Assembly: GCF_964204645.1 (NCBI RefSeq)
Contig: NC_134031.1
Coordinates: forward strand, 4,013,001-4,077,000
DNA length: 64,000 bases
Direction of reading: 5' to 3'
DNA from: Tubulanus polymorphus
Lineage: Eukaryota; Nemertea; Palaeonemertea; Tubulaniformes; Tubulanidae
Below the pieces are notes generated by a model. The model did no database searches and was not told where the DNA came from. It saw only the letters and a program-made list of their open reading frames with translations. How positions within the stretch are numbered: the first letter of the stretch is position 1; every line of letters starts with the position of its first letter. The position numbers were made by a program, and so were the translations under genes. This document shows, one piece after another, positions 1 to 12,651 of the stretch.

Positions 1-59
1 CGTGGCTACGTAAAACACGCCTAGCAGCCTGGAGATAACGGAATGTTGGTCTATTTCAG

Positions 60-1306
60 CCACACTCACGGATCCTAAAGGTAAAAACATAAAAATGAAT
101 GATATTTTTGTGGAGGGGTATACAAACGAATATATTACGAATTTTAAAGAAAATTGAAAACGCGCAAAAGGATTATTTTTGTTGGTTTAATTAAACAAGA
201 TTTCTTTAGTGCAAGGGGGGGTATTCTTCAATACACGTAACGAAAGTCGTTAATGCAATGCATTTTGTGTACTTGATTAGAGACATGCGATGGATGGGAG
301 AGATATGGTAATAAGATGTTCAAGCATTTCACAGACGAAGTTACAAGACAAGTTGCATCTGATAAATGTAAAGAAAACAACGGAAAAATAGCAGAAATAC
401 GTAGTTGGCATGAGCAAAAATTTGTCGCGAGTAAGTTCTGTCGGTGAGGTAATTTGTGTACTTCAATTACGAATTGAAATGATTGGGTCATTCGGACTCG
501 TAGTTCAAATACCGGCCTGCTTAAATTTGTCAATCAAAATAGGCGCTACATTGCGTATTATCGGTTAATCAATACTCGATACTGGTACTCGAATGATCGG
601 CTAAATCTTACTGCTTACGAAACCTAATCTAAAATGCAATTTTGATTTATGATTTGTAATTTCTATGGAGTGAATAATATTACTGTTTTCTCAAATAGGA
701 AGTGTTTTCGTTGCCATCATCTATCCTCGTAACATTTAGGATATTAAAGTTTTATTTCTTTTTTTCCATAGCTGTTTTAAGGTCATCATTAAAATCTTTC
801 ATCGGTTATCATCGAGTTGACTTCGATACTTCACCGACTCTGATCTGGAACGTAAGTTTTGCAATGGATTATTCTTCTGATACAAAAGTCAGATCACTTG
901 GGACCGTATTACCGTAAGGTTTTGGTATTTTCTTTGTATGATTTACATACCGATTTAAAAATGATGAATGATATTTCTCCTCGATAAATTAGAATTCCAT
1001 GCGATAGTAAGTTTAAAACCCACTACCCCACAAAATCTAAAAGATAAAAATCGAATTTCATTTATCAAGAATTAACATTAGAATGCACGACTGTGAGATT
1101 GTTGACATTCGCAATGTCATTTATTGATTGCTGTATTTCATTTGAAGGATGGTGATGTCTTTACGAACTGGGGTCCGGGAGGTGAGGTTGCCCCAGCAGT
1201 GGCAGCTGCGGAGAAATACTGCACCGCTATTAACAATGATGGCAGCTGGAAAGTGGTAGAATGCGCTCAGACCGCTCATCCATTTATCTGTTCGAAGAAA
1301 AACTGA
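60..1306 (+). CDS. C-type lectin gene A, 3' part (5' end outside window)
   Basis: Four exons are visible: 60-80, 281-430, 772-851 and 1148-1306, with matching splice phases and a TGA stop at 1304-1306. They encode the last C-type lectin-like domain (CTLD), ending in the typical HPFIC motif followed by SKKN. The exons match the last four exons of the gene at 3468-6159 in length and order, so this is a tandem paralogue whose signal peptide and probable first CTLD lie left of the window. The site that binds calcium and sugar in classical CTLDs (EPN or QPD, then WND) is not present: the equivalent stretch reads NWGPGGE. Ligand binding, if any, is probably calcium-independent or not to sugar. The protein is expected to be secreted, by analogy with the complete neighbour. 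Confidence 0.85.
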
Positions 1307-1360
1307 GCAATTCGTTAGAAATATACATGCATTTTGTGAAATTTCATATGTATTATCAGT

Positions 1361-1366
1361 AATAAA
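1361..1366 (+). terminator. Polyadenylation signal of lectin gene A
   Basis: AATAAA lies 55 bases after the stop codon of the partial lectin gene, the usual spacing for a short 3' UTR. Confidence 0.6.
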
Positions 1367-1818
1367 ATACCTTTACTTGAATGCAGAAATCTTCTCCAAT
1401 TGTTTTTGTATTTTGTGGCTCAGACATTTTTGTAAAATATTCGTCCAGATAATTGGTAGCTTAGTCGGACACTATGCACAATTCAGACATATCCAATCAT
1501 ATACTGCAGCACGGACATTCAAGAAAAGAAGCGTTGAAAATTCCAAAATAATTTACGCAAGGTGTTAGAAAACTATAACCTATGTTACAGTTTTGCAGAG
1601 CGATTCACGACACGTTCACAAATCCCTCCTCTCCCACGGGTGACAAGTGCCCTATTTTGACATTCTTAGTCTCCCAGGTGACGAAAGTATTTGGATACTC
1701 AGAGACTGTAGATTTGCCCCCATTTGGATATTCTAGTGGGTTCTGACGATTTACCCGGTCCTGAGTGTTTGGTTCGGCGGCGCTTGGCTCTGGTAGTATA
1801 GCCTACGCGTGCACTGAT

Positions 1819-2102
1819 AGCTCACGATCACACGGGGACGGTTTGGCCCTGGCCGAATTGGCACGGATCAGGCCAAATTTGGTCCGACTGAAAACATCGG
1901 ACCAGGCCCGAGTTGATTTTTAGCGCGAGACAAATGATTGCGTTTGAATTGTAACTGGTTCCGGAAATGACTCACTTTGCTTTGTATGAGCTTTGTTTAG
2001 TATGGAGCAAGTGGTTTACGTATGAGTGCGCTCTCAAATAGGGCACGGGCCAAATTTGGCTCAGGCCTGACTCATGCCAGTTTGGTCCGTGTGATCGTAG
2101 CT
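1819..2102. mobile_element. MITE-like element with terminal inverted repeats
   Basis: The left end (1819 onward, AGCTCACGATCACACGG) is nearly the reverse complement of the right end (about 2086-2102). Internal inverted segments built on GGCCAAATTTGG also pair. There is no coding capacity, so it is most likely a non-autonomous DNA transposon. The family is not recognised and no target duplication was proved. Confidence 0.45.
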
Positions 2103-2767
2103 TATATCACTAGCTTAACTTTACTTTATTTGATAAACTCTTGGTCTTAATACAGAGACAATCACTTGCTACGATCACCTTTATGTGGTTTGTTATGATA
2201 AGTTGATTCAAAAGTTTCGTTGAAATCACTAGATAAATTCTGTTTTTATTGCTGTTTTAATTATGAATATGAATATACGGATATAGTACATTATTCCTCG
2301 GGCATGTACACCCCTGCCATTTTACCTCTGGCATTAAACCGTATACCCAAGCTGCATCGTTGATGACGAAAATTTTGTTGAGACTGAAATTGTTGTGGCA
2401 TATGTCCCACATTTGTTCTCTTTTTATGGATAATTTCTGGGCTGAACTCGTCATTTCTCAGTTCATTGTGGATATTCAGAAATAAACAGATGCTTCAAAT
2501 GCTCAATTTAACGGCCGGTCAATTATAATAAAGTGAAGCGCGAAGATATTTCACCCACATTTTTTTCTTGAATAGAATAGAGAATGGCAATAACAATTTA
2601 AAAAGCTGCACGTGTTGATAACATTTTTATTGTCTGATTTCCGTATCTCCTTGTTAGAATACGTGAATAAACATCAATTTCACGTGAACGAAATGACGAT
2701 AAAAACAATTTTAGATTGAGAATATGAATTTCAGCTGATTCCGCATTTAGTCATCATCTGAAAAAGG

Positions 2768-2778
2768 TATATATAAAG
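2768..2778 (+). promoter_or_regulatory. TATA box, putative promoter of lectin gene B
   Basis: TATATATAAAG is followed about 30 bases on by a plausible start region and then by a donor-like AAGTAAAT near 2840. An acceptor at 3457 precedes the ATG-bearing exon. This suggests a short non-coding exon 1 and a roughly 600-base intron. It is inferred from sequence only. Confidence 0.4.
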
Positions 2779-3467
2779 CAGCTGTTCAGTTGCTGTAAGA
2801 AGAGGCAGCCAACCGCAGACAAACACAAATATTTGTGCCAAGTAAATGATAAGTGGTCGTTATATATATGCGAATTTCATCGTATCTTCAACGAGTGTCG
2901 GAAATCAAAGGTTAGTTTAAGTTGACCAGTGGATTTCGGACATGGTGGTGACTATTAAAAAAACATTTATCATCATGGTATTTGTGCCAGGTTATTGGAA
3001 CTTTTGAGCAACTGACCACAGATAACCAACCGATGAATGCCGTGGTAACAGTTTTTATTGTCAGCATCAACCTCAAACCAACTTTTGAGCGAGGTCCCTG
3101 CTGTTTATAGCGTTTAAATCAAAGCCAATCTCCTTGTTCATTTTCATTACTTACTAATTACTTACTTAATCTTTCATTAGTTATCATAACACGATTAATT
3201 CTAAATGGACCTTTTAGCATGGAACTACAACCGCGCCATTTTGAAACTACATGTATGCTAAATGTTTGTCAAATAAACTGTGAACTGTATACCCGAGGCT
3301 GCCACAGTAAAACATTAAATAATTTCTGATAGGAATCAAATCAGTCTACTGCCATCTAGTAAATTAGTATAAATGCACATGTCACGTTTCATAGCCCTTC
3401 ATACACTTCCAAAATTTGCAATTATACTATGTAGTGTCCCTATCTTGCATATTACAGCTACGTTACT

Positions 3468-6159
3468 ATGATTATTACCATATTGTTGAGCATTCTTCTT
3501 CCCTCCGTATCAGGACATGGTATGTCACAATTTTACATATTATTACGATTTTACGAACATTGGCTTTTGTGTGATTATAGATTGGATATCAAAAATACCC
3601 TCTTTCAATGATAGGATACATGCCGTATGGATGGGGATGGAATCCGATGATGCGACAGCAGCCGATGACAAAAGTTGAACAATGTATGATAAGAAAAAAA
3701 GCGAGGATAAGTGACAAGCTAATTTCTAGATTTTCATTAAGAAATGCATGGATATGGATAATTACTGATTAACTTTTCAGGTTTAGTGTACGAACGGCCT
3801 TGTAGACTCAGCACCGGACAGTGGTTCAGCGAAGGCGATACCTGTTTCTTTGTGGGTGAAGATGCTAAAAAATCCGACGAAGCCGCGAGTGCATGTAAAG
3901 CTCAGACTATTGATGCCCATTTAGCTATCATAAACAACCCTTTACAAAATAGGGCAATAGCCGGTGAGTTTAGAATTAATGATATTGCAATATAAGTAAA
4001 CAATATTATATACCGGTAACCTATCTGCACATAGAAAAATCCTTAGAATGTGTCTATATTCTCTAATCGTTTTCTTAATAGCTGCTCTGAGGGCGTTCGG
4101 TATTGAATCGGCGATATTCGGATATCATTACCAGGAAAAGGATCAGATATACGCTTATGGTGTAAGCTTACGTTGATTTATGATATTTCCCAATTCCGCT
4201 TTCATCTATATGTAATCCATACCTTAGATAATGTGATTTGCTATAATGTTGTCAATAACCATAAAGAAAGTTTATCGTTATACTTATTTATTCATCAGGA
4301 AAATGACTTTACGAACTGGTACGACCAGGGAGAACCTTCTAACGGTAAGTACCATACATAACGAAGTAGAACCAATTCTTCATATGTTGTCAAAATCGTG
4401 ATGCATTCTTATTAATTCTAGGGAATGATGAGGGATGTGTGATTATGTCTTACCCTCTCCCATTCTTCTGGTGGGATCGAAGCTGCACTGATACCCATCC
4501 TTTTATATGCGAAAGACCCGGTAAGTCGGATGACGAACATCGCGGATAACGTGCACGTTATTCAGTGTGTGCGGACAACCCCGCTCTTACATTGTTAAAT
4601 GCGAAAATGGCGCGGTAAGGCGCAATATGTGGCGTCTTGGCCGCGGATGAAATTAGTGACCACACTCATCCCATCGAGGTAGATAATGATTCTGGGGGGT
4701 ACGTAGTGTGATCACGCAATGGTAAAGGGATGTTTCATTTACTGTTCGTATAAGAATGTTATGTATTCAAGAAATGTGCGGATAGCGGTTACTTATAAAT
4801 GATTCAGTCTCGAGGCCTAAGACGAAAACACTATGTTTTCTTGTGTGTGAATATTCTGTTTTTCTTTCACGAGAAAACAGAATATTCTATGTTTGATTTT
4901 GTAATTGATGTTGATGAAATAGAATAACAGGACAGGGTTTAGAAATTAGTAATAATCAGATTACTGAATATAACGGAATGTTTGTCTATTTCAGCCACAC
5001 TCACGGATCCTAAAGGTAATCATGTATTTGAAAATCATTGATATTTTTGTTGAATGAAGGGTACACACACGTATTGCAAAAATGAAATGAAAATGGGCAA
5101 AAGGATTACGGTTGTATGTTTATGATTTCATTAGTCGTTACATATATCGTAGAGAGGGCTTGGATATCTTCGATACGATTTAGAAAGTATCTCTTCCGTA
5201 AGATGATGGTTGATAGATAAGTCTATCGCGTCGGTCATATGTGATTACATCAAAACTAAATCGTTTATTCCATTTAACTATTAGTGACATGCGATGGGTG
5301 GCGAAGATATGGTAATAAGATGTTCAAGCAATTCACCGAAAAAGTTGTACGACAAGTTGCAGCGGATAAATGTAAAGCAATCAACGGAAAATTAGCAGAA
5401 ATACGTAGTTGGGACGAGCAAAGATTTGTCGGAGGTAAGTTCCGTCGGTGAGGTAATTTGAGATAAAATGATAATACAATAGCATACTGAAGTTATGACA
5501 ATGTCATAATGAGTCCAAATACAAAAATGTTTATATTTGAAAATCAAAATAGGCACCAGGTTTTTTGTTTTAATCAATACTCGATACTGGTACACCGAGT
5601 TATCGGCTATCTTACTACATGCGAAACCTAATCTAAAATCCATTTACTTCCTATGAGGAAGTAAATTCGGAACATTTCGAATCATCGAACATATTGAAAT
5701 TGTATCTAATTTTTCCATAGAACTTTCGAGGTCATCATCGAAATCTTACATCGGTTTTCATCGAATTGACTTCGATACTTCACCAACCTTTATCTGGAAC
5801 GTAAGTATTCAATAGATTATTCTTCTGATATATACAAAAAGTCGGATCACGGGACCGTTATATTAGTCCGAGTTGTCGTATCTCCGGAACGTATTTCTGG
5901 AACGGTATAGTTTTCAATGGATTTTTTCTTCTGATACAAAAATGGAAAATTATGAATACGTTCACAATGTCATTTATTGATTGATGTGTTTCATTTGAAG
6001 GATGGTGATGTCTTTACGAACTGGGGTCCGGGAGGTGAGGTTGCCCCAGCAGTGGCAGCTGCGGAGAAATACTGCACCGCTATTAACAATGATGGCAGCT
6101 GGAAAGTGGTAGAATGCGCTCAGACCGCTCATCCATTTATCTGCTCGAAGAAAAACTAA
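3468..6159 (+). CDS. Secreted tandem C-type lectin, gene B
   Basis: Nine coding exons: 3468-3519, 3781-3963, 4082-4161, 4299-4344, 4422-4520, 4995-5015, 5285-5434, 5721-5800 and 6001-6159. All phases agree and give about 289 residues. Exon 1 encodes a hydrophobic signal peptide (MIITILLSILLPSVSG). Two CTLDs follow. The first, about residues 24-155, has CRLSTGQWF, NWYDQGEPSN, WWDRSC and HPFICERP. The second, about 160-289, has CDGWRRYG, NWGPGGE and HPFICSKKN. Both domains contain an 80-base exon and an intron in front of the TNW motif, so they arose by internal duplication. Domain 1 has EPS in place of EPN, and domain 2 lacks the motif altogether, so classical calcium-dependent mannose or galactose binding is doubtful. 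Expected role: extracellular recognition, possibly immune. Confidence 0.88.
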
Positions 6160-7215
6160 GCAATTCATTCGAAAAATATAGAAGCATTTTGTGAAATTTA
6201 CTATGTAATGAGAATAGAATTCTTTTATTTGAATGCAGAAATCTTCAGATCGTATACATCTTTGTAGTCTACGAGCCCTCATTTAAACACGATACCCATA
6301 GGCCTACACATTGTTTGATGTTTAAACTAACGTCTTTGTGGTTCGAAATTTAGGGGAGTAAAAAATCAAATATTAAAGAAGAAGTCAAGAAAAAATAGCG
6401 ATTTTTCTTTTAATAGCGAATTTTTCTATCTGACAAAAATGAGAGGTTAAACCAAATACCTAATAAAAATTAGCGAGCCGTTCGGTCAAAAGGACGGCCT
6501 ACATCGACTGGCCGCAGTACCTGGGGGAGGCCTAACTAATAGTACCTATTCAAAAACTCCTGATTATGGCCCCTGTGAGCTCAAGGAAACATTTTCGGAT
6601 TTAACGTTATTTTCTCGTTATCTGTGGGATTTTCTACATGGCACCAGTCTTATCACACTTTTAGTATGTTTCATTCTGTTTGAAGAAACCAACTGACGCG
6701 GGCGATCGTGGAGTCCCATTTTCATATTGTAAGACATTTTCCGCGCCCGCACTCCGCAGATAGAAAAGAAGACTAAGAAGAACAATTTTCCTGGACGTTC
6801 TGACGAAAAGAGAACTTGAACCAAACATGTTTTCGTATTTTGGAGTCGTGGAGAAAAATAAAGGTAGCAAAAAATAGCTTTAGTAGCGCTACTTATCCGT
6901 CCGCAGCGAATAACATAAGTCGATTCCGTGTCTCCCTCGATATGGATGCCCTGGTTGGCGTAATGTCGGAACTTGGAATAGTCGGAGCTACCCCTTTCTT
7001 TAGCCGCCTGTAGGTGGTGGTAAAGTCGAGAACTGTCAAAACTGCGAAGTTTCGTTTCATCATCCCATCGCACGATTATTTTATTTTCCAAGTCAGAACT
7101 GCTCTCACAAACGTTGTCGCGATTAACAGAATTGTTAAGGCCCCACTGGGGTGGTGTCAGAAAGGGCCTTCTTGGAAGTGGTGGCAACAGGTCTTCCACT
7201 ACTGCTGCTGCGGGC
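6160..7215. other. Intergenic region between lectin gene B and PINK1
   Basis: It should contain the lectin 3' UTR (no perfect AATAAA; AATAGAA near 6211) and the promoter and 5' UTR of PINK1. A long antisense open frame across 6618-7217 has no family motif and overlaps the PINK1 start, so it is not called. No repeat recognised. Confidence 0.5.
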
Positions 7216-10200
7216 ATGGCGAGATTAGTAAACTACGCGAGGCGAGTCGTCCAGAATTTTGTCGATCGAGCGCCGCCACTAATTAATAAAGTCGGCAGAG
7301 GAGGCCAGCAAAATTTTCGTCATGAATTTCAACACTCACGACCCGTTGCCCAGCCGACGAAATTTTCGCACGTGTATCAGAAATTTGCACGAAAATCGAT
7401 GGCATCCGAGCTACGCCGCAAGTATGTTCCCGCCGGGCTCGCCGGTTCAATTTTCAGAGCCGGATTACGCCCAATAACGGCTTTCGGATTCGTTGGAGTT
7501 GCATTGGCTGGAACTGATACTGGTTGGCACAGACGCACAACCGAACAGGAAGATATCTGTAATATCATACAGGTACGTATTACAAAACTTGATAGAAAAT
7601 TTTCAAAGAATAAAATGATCCAAGTTTAACATTTCCATGGCATCTATCATGTATCGCGGTGTTTAATCCACCCATCCTATTGCCCCAACCCCACAATGGG
7701 TTTCATCCATGTAAAGTTAATTATAGATTCAGTTAAAATCCCTGCTTAAGATGACAGGACCTGTTTAGATATCGATCTAACGATACACTGTACTGTGAGG
7801 TAGATGCAATATGGTAGTGCATCCATCATACATTGCACTGTGGTGTAATTTTCAAATTTTTATGGCAATATCAGGTCGGACTGAAAGGGTTACGCTAAAA
7901 ATGCTGAGGTACTGGAAAGCACTCTTATGCTGTGATTTTTAAAATTCTACATTTCCAGGACATTTTCAAGCGTCACGATTCTTCTTTGGAAACTGAATCG
8001 CAATTATCTGACGGAGCACGGCCCGCGAAAGTTGAGGACTTCGATTTCGGCAACATCATCGGTAAAGGTTGTAACGCAGTCGTTCACGAGGCAAAGCTCA
8101 ACAGGACACTCGATGAGTCGGATGAAGATGGCGTTCTCGATCTACCGCCAGTTGAGTTCAGCGTAGAAGAAGATATCGCAGAAAACGAAGATAGCTTCGT
8201 TGTCTTAGATGATGGTTTTCTGGTTGACGGGCGTGATAGCGAGGACAGCTTTATCGTACTGGATGATAGCGACGATCTACCAGAGAAAGATGATGTAAAA
8301 CCTAAAACTTCTGATGATGAAAATGGATTTTTGGATGACGATTGCGATGACAGCTTTATAATACTGAATGATACTAGTAATGATAGTATTGTTCCAACGG
8401 AGTTGTCTTCGAATGAATCGACGAATCATTCATTCTACGGCGATGAAGGGCAATTATCAGGTAGGACACTGACCTGATTCAAAAAGCTTGCTGAAAAATG
8501 GTTCCTCATTTAGATGATAAGTAGCTTTTGGCAAAACGGTCTGTTTTCCAGATAAAAAAGAAGCACCAGATTTTCGTCCTTCGGGAAATTTCGATCTAGC
8601 TGTGAAGATTATTTTCAACTACGAGGCCGAATCATGTTGGAATGATATCGTGGCCAGTTTCGAGAAAGAGGCCCTTCCGGTTCGCGCTATTGATTCGAGA
8701 CTGGAAGAAATGTGGCACAACAGGTGAGGATAAGTCATTATTCGAAACATGATCATGATCATCTGAAGATATACTTCAGGCCAGGGGTGGATTTAAGAGG
8801 AAGGTGCACACCCCAACTTGTCAAGTTATTTTATGGGAAAATGAAAAATATTTCACTGATAACTACAGGTTAAATCCATTTTCTCGTTCTCTGTATTTCC
8901 AAAAATGTTTTCCGATGAGCTTTCTTTGAATTAGACCCTGGATCCGCCCCTGCACTTCACATGAATGTTTCTAACTAATCAGTGCGTATTTGATATACAT
9001 TTTTACAGGCATCGGTGTAAAATGAAACGTTTACCGCCACATCCGAATATCGTTGCCATGCCGATGATGTTCGTCGACGACGTGCCTCTTTTGAACGGAG
9101 CCGAATCGGAATATCCGCTTGCGTTGCCTGTAAAACTTAATCCGGACGGATACGGCAGAAATCAGACTATGTTTCTCGTCATGAAAAAGTATGTACAGAT
9201 TGTTAGTCAAGACATAATAGACATGGTATGGGTTGCCTCGAGAATATTCTAATCACATTATTTAGAGCCTTTATTATCCCTACTGTTTGGCGTTGATTAT
9301 ATAAACTTTGTTTACATAATCAACCGATTCAAAATGCCTGTTGTGTTAACTTTGTTTCTGGTTATTATGTGTAATGGATTTGTCTAGGAAATATGCCGGG
9401 AAACGACGAAGTATGATTTTGAATTGTAGGTACGATTACACATTGCGGGAGTATCTAGCCAATCATGATTTGGATTATGAACAATCAACATTTCTATTCG
9501 CTCAGCTGCTTGAAGGGCTACTTCACCTGCACAAACACCGGGTGGCGCATCGAGACCTCAAAAGTAATAATGTTCTGATTCACCGTCAGAAAGGTTTGTT
9601 TTTCGAAATTTCATTGAAAGAAATATGGAACTAAGATAGTTGCTAAGGTTAATACTTTACGGTTTTCATGGACTTGTTTTGTAGACGAAGCTGAGTTAGT
9701 TATCTGTGATTTTGGTAGTTGTTTATCGGAAGGTCGGTTGAAGATACCATACAATTCTTCGGAAGTTAGTAAAGGTGGAAATGCAGCACTTATGGCTCCC
9801 GAGGTAGGTTAACATGGTGACTACTCTCTTTCGACTTGGATCTTTACCAGAGAAATTTGATAGCAGCTTATATGAAAGAGAATATCGGGTACCAAACTTT
9901 TTAGATTTAATACCCCAAAACTGTTTTGTTAATCAATTAGTAGAGCTGAAGGGAGGGCTTCCTGGTATTTGTTTCATTAGAATAGTGACATCGCATGTAC
10001 TCACATGGTTGACTTTTTCATTTTTGGATCCATGTACCGGTATCTCCTTGGATGAAATCAATGTATTTCTATGCAGTCCCTCTGTAGTTATGTCTATGGA
10101 TTATGCTGTAGATTGCCAAAGCAGAGCCTGGACCGAAGTCTTTTCTCGACTATGACAAAGCTGATGTTTGGGCGGCTGGAACATTGGCGTACGAGATTTA

Positions 10201-11158
10201 CGGCTTACCAAACCCGATCTACCGTAAACTGTCTAATAAAACATGCAAGACAACCGACCTGCCAGATTTACCAGGTAGACCAACATTGCCATGAATGATG
10301 AATTCTCTTATGAGGTCTATACTCGTTACTGAAAATATGTTTTCATGGATTTAAGATACAGTTCCGGAAATTGTGAAAAAAGTGATAAACCTTATGCTAC
10401 AGCCAGAACCAGAACAGGTTCGTAGAATGGAACAACTTGAGATATTTTCTAAAACTCAGTTTACAGCATAAGACTACCCGATGTACCAACAGTAGTCTCT
10501 CAACTTCCCATGAAAAATCCCTGCTAAATAGGCTACATTAAACTCTCATTGAATGAAGCCAGTTACGATTTACATCAATAGGCTACAATATTTTGTATTC
10601 CATACTATAAATGGACTTCAAAATGTCAAGGTTATGACATAGTTCACCATTGGTATTAATTCAGTATCAATCTACAGCTCTGCCTGGACCCAGACCTCTC
10701 AGACATGCAATACATCGTTCCAATTATATTTTGGCAAGGCTTCAGCACTTCACATTACCTCAGATATTTTTGATTGAAAATGAACGTACTACTACGTAAT
10801 TTTATCACCACACTTACAAACAGTGATTGCCAGGCTGCAGATTTGATACCTCTGTTACAGGTTTTAAATAGCTTGCATTTGATTTCAGCGTGTTTCACCC
10901 CTGCAAGCTGTGAACATGTTACAAATCATTTTATGGGGACCGGACTCATGGCGAAAACCCGGAGCCGAACCACCGACCCGTACTGAAATTTTAAGCTGGT
11001 TAATGATCCTCGCGGCGGACGCTATCATGTCGAGGTTACGTTCATCTGGTTGTATCGTGAAGAACTCAGTCGGTTATCAACTCAAACAGCTCTTCCTGAT
11101 GAGAGCAGATATCGTAGATATCACAGAGGCTGTTTACCTTTTACAAGACGAGGATTGA
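7216..11158 (+). CDS. PINK1: PINK1 serine/threonine kinase, mitochondrial
   Basis: Nine exons: 7216-7572, 7959-8460, 8552-8723, 9009-9188, 9430-9593, 9685-9803, 10112-10274, 10362-10417 and 10889-11158. They give about 660 residues (human 581). The ATG at 7216 starts a basic, acid-poor mitochondrial presequence; a short membrane segment sits near residues 85-99 ([13 protein letters not shown]). The kinase shows the glycine loop IGKGC (153-157), the ATP-binding lysine in LAVK (305), LPPHPNI, the HRD motif (444-446) and DFG (467-469). After these come [10 protein letters not shown] and the PINK1-specific C-terminal extension ([10 protein letters not shown] onward). The family phosphorylates ubiquitin and Parkin on damaged mitochondria to start mitophagy. 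Odd point: the loop between glycine loop and lysine is expanded to roughly 145 residues and is highly acidic. All catalytic residues are present, so the gene looks functional. Confidence 0.95.
8181..8372 (+). other. Acidic insert in PINK1 with three LIR-like repeats
   Basis: Within exon 2, three copies of an acidic-Ser-Phe-x-x-Leu motif occur: EDSFVVLDD (8187-8213, residues 196 on), EDSFIVLDD (8241-8267, residue 214 on) and DDSFIILND (8346-8372, residue 249 on). Each fits the core consensus for Atg8/LC3-interacting regions (aromatic-x-x-aliphatic after acidic and Ser/Thr residues). They lie in a disordered-looking, Asp/Glu-rich stretch between the glycine loop and the catalytic lysine. The motif match is seen; the function is inferred. 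Confidence 0.7.
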
Positions 11159-12651
11159 AGAAATGTCTCCGAGAAACTATCACTATAAATCTGTCACAAT
11201 GTTAAACATTGTTTGGATGTGCTTTACTAGGATTCTCTACTTGTTTCGGGTCTGTGTTAGTTCATGTAAAAACTTTTAAGTTTCTTCTGCTTTTAAAAAT
11301 TGAAAATACAGTCAATTTTTTATTGGCTGTTTTTCTGGAGGTTGACTATTTAATTTCAATTGAGTAAAGTTAGAATTGGTCTATGAAACTGACCCCCAGA
11401 ATGTAGATCAATATAAATTGGTTGAAAATGAATTATTATTATACCTGGGGAATATTTGGAAATAAAATTTAAATATATGCTTGCGATTGATATAAGTTTT
11501 CTTTCTTTGTACTTTTGATTACAACTGGATTCTATTATGATATAGTCAACCCTCAATAATACTGCCCCAAACCAGTTAACGGAACATCATTATTCAGTCC
11601 TGGAACCAGTCAAAATTAAATCCTTCGTCATAGATCCGTCATTCAGGAGAAATTACCAAGCACTTGTGGGCACGATTTGAAGAGATAATGGGAGAAAAAA
11701 ATAATCAATACATAGAAATAATGTAAATAACATTTTATTAATCACTATTAAATGGCAAGAATAAAATGACAAAATACCACTAGCACCATAAGTATTGATA
11801 TTTATTTTCAGCAGTCTAATTCTAATCAAATTGTTATTTTATGATAATTCATAAGTACGTACCTTTCATACCAGTAATAAACACCATTCAATACGTGATT
11901 TAAGATACATTTAAAAAACATAGATTCAATATAAGTGCATTAACGCACGATATTATTAGCAACTTTCAGTATTTTATCTAGATCTTTCAAAATAATATGT
12001 ACAGTAAATCTTTAATAGAAAAACAAGATACAATTTTAGCAGATGAAAAGAAATGAACCAGATATTACGAGAATACCAAAAATGTCAGCAGTTTCAACCA
12101 GAAAGGCAACAAATATGGCATAAATGCAGATATACGTTAAGTATAATTATATTTAAAGGAAGAGCAAGTTATAACCTGCACCAATGATATGAGCAAGTCA
12201 GGTTAAAATAGTTCTTAACCAGTGCGCTGTAAAAGAAAGATCTAGGGGACATGATCATCATGATCATTAGCTCAGTGCTCAACTTCGAGACGGCTAACGC
12301 TTGTTCTTGGCTCCAAGGTCCATTTTTGTCCGATCTACTAACTTTAGTAAGTCTTATAAACAAATTTGGACTGGACCATGGGCTATGCTTCTGGATTCAG
12401 TTTAGCTTAATAGCTTCTTTGGTGAGAATGAGTTTTTTCATCTAAACACCTGAGAAAGGCCAAGTCGAATGTGCTCGGTTGAGTAGAACTGGGTTTATCA
12501 TTTTGATTCGCTTTTCTGAGAACAACCAAATTCAACAAACACCACTTCAAAACACTTGCCTTCTCTAAGAAACTAGATCTCACATACACAAGTACCAGAC
12601 TTGACTATAAATATGTTCTTTTAGATTAAACCGTTCCTTTTCTTACAATGG
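11159..12651. other. Convergent 3' region of PINK1 and GORAB
   Basis: No coding exon recognised. AATAAA at 11461-11466 (+) could end PINK1 transcripts, and TTTATT at 11734-11739 (AATAAA on the minus strand) could end GORAB transcripts, leaving about 270 bases between the two ends. AT-rich, with only short open frames. Confidence 0.5.

Larger units (their letters stand above)
1307..3457. other. Intergenic region between the two lectin genes
   Basis: No convincing coding exon. It holds the 3' UTR of gene A, an inverted-repeat element at about 1819-2102, and near its right end a TATA box with a probable non-coding first exon of lectin gene B. Small open frames here lack splice context and family motifs. 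Confidence 0.6.

Noticed and set aside
7114-7215. N-terminal extension of the PINK1 frame
   Set aside because: The extension begins at TTG, not ATG. The ATG at 7216 gives a basic presequence typical of mitochondrial import.
6618-7217. 199-codon minus-strand open frame upstream of PINK1
   Set aside because: It overlaps the PINK1 start region and another plus-strand frame, has no family motif, no splice context and odd composition. It looks like an antisense shadow in an AT-poor stretch.
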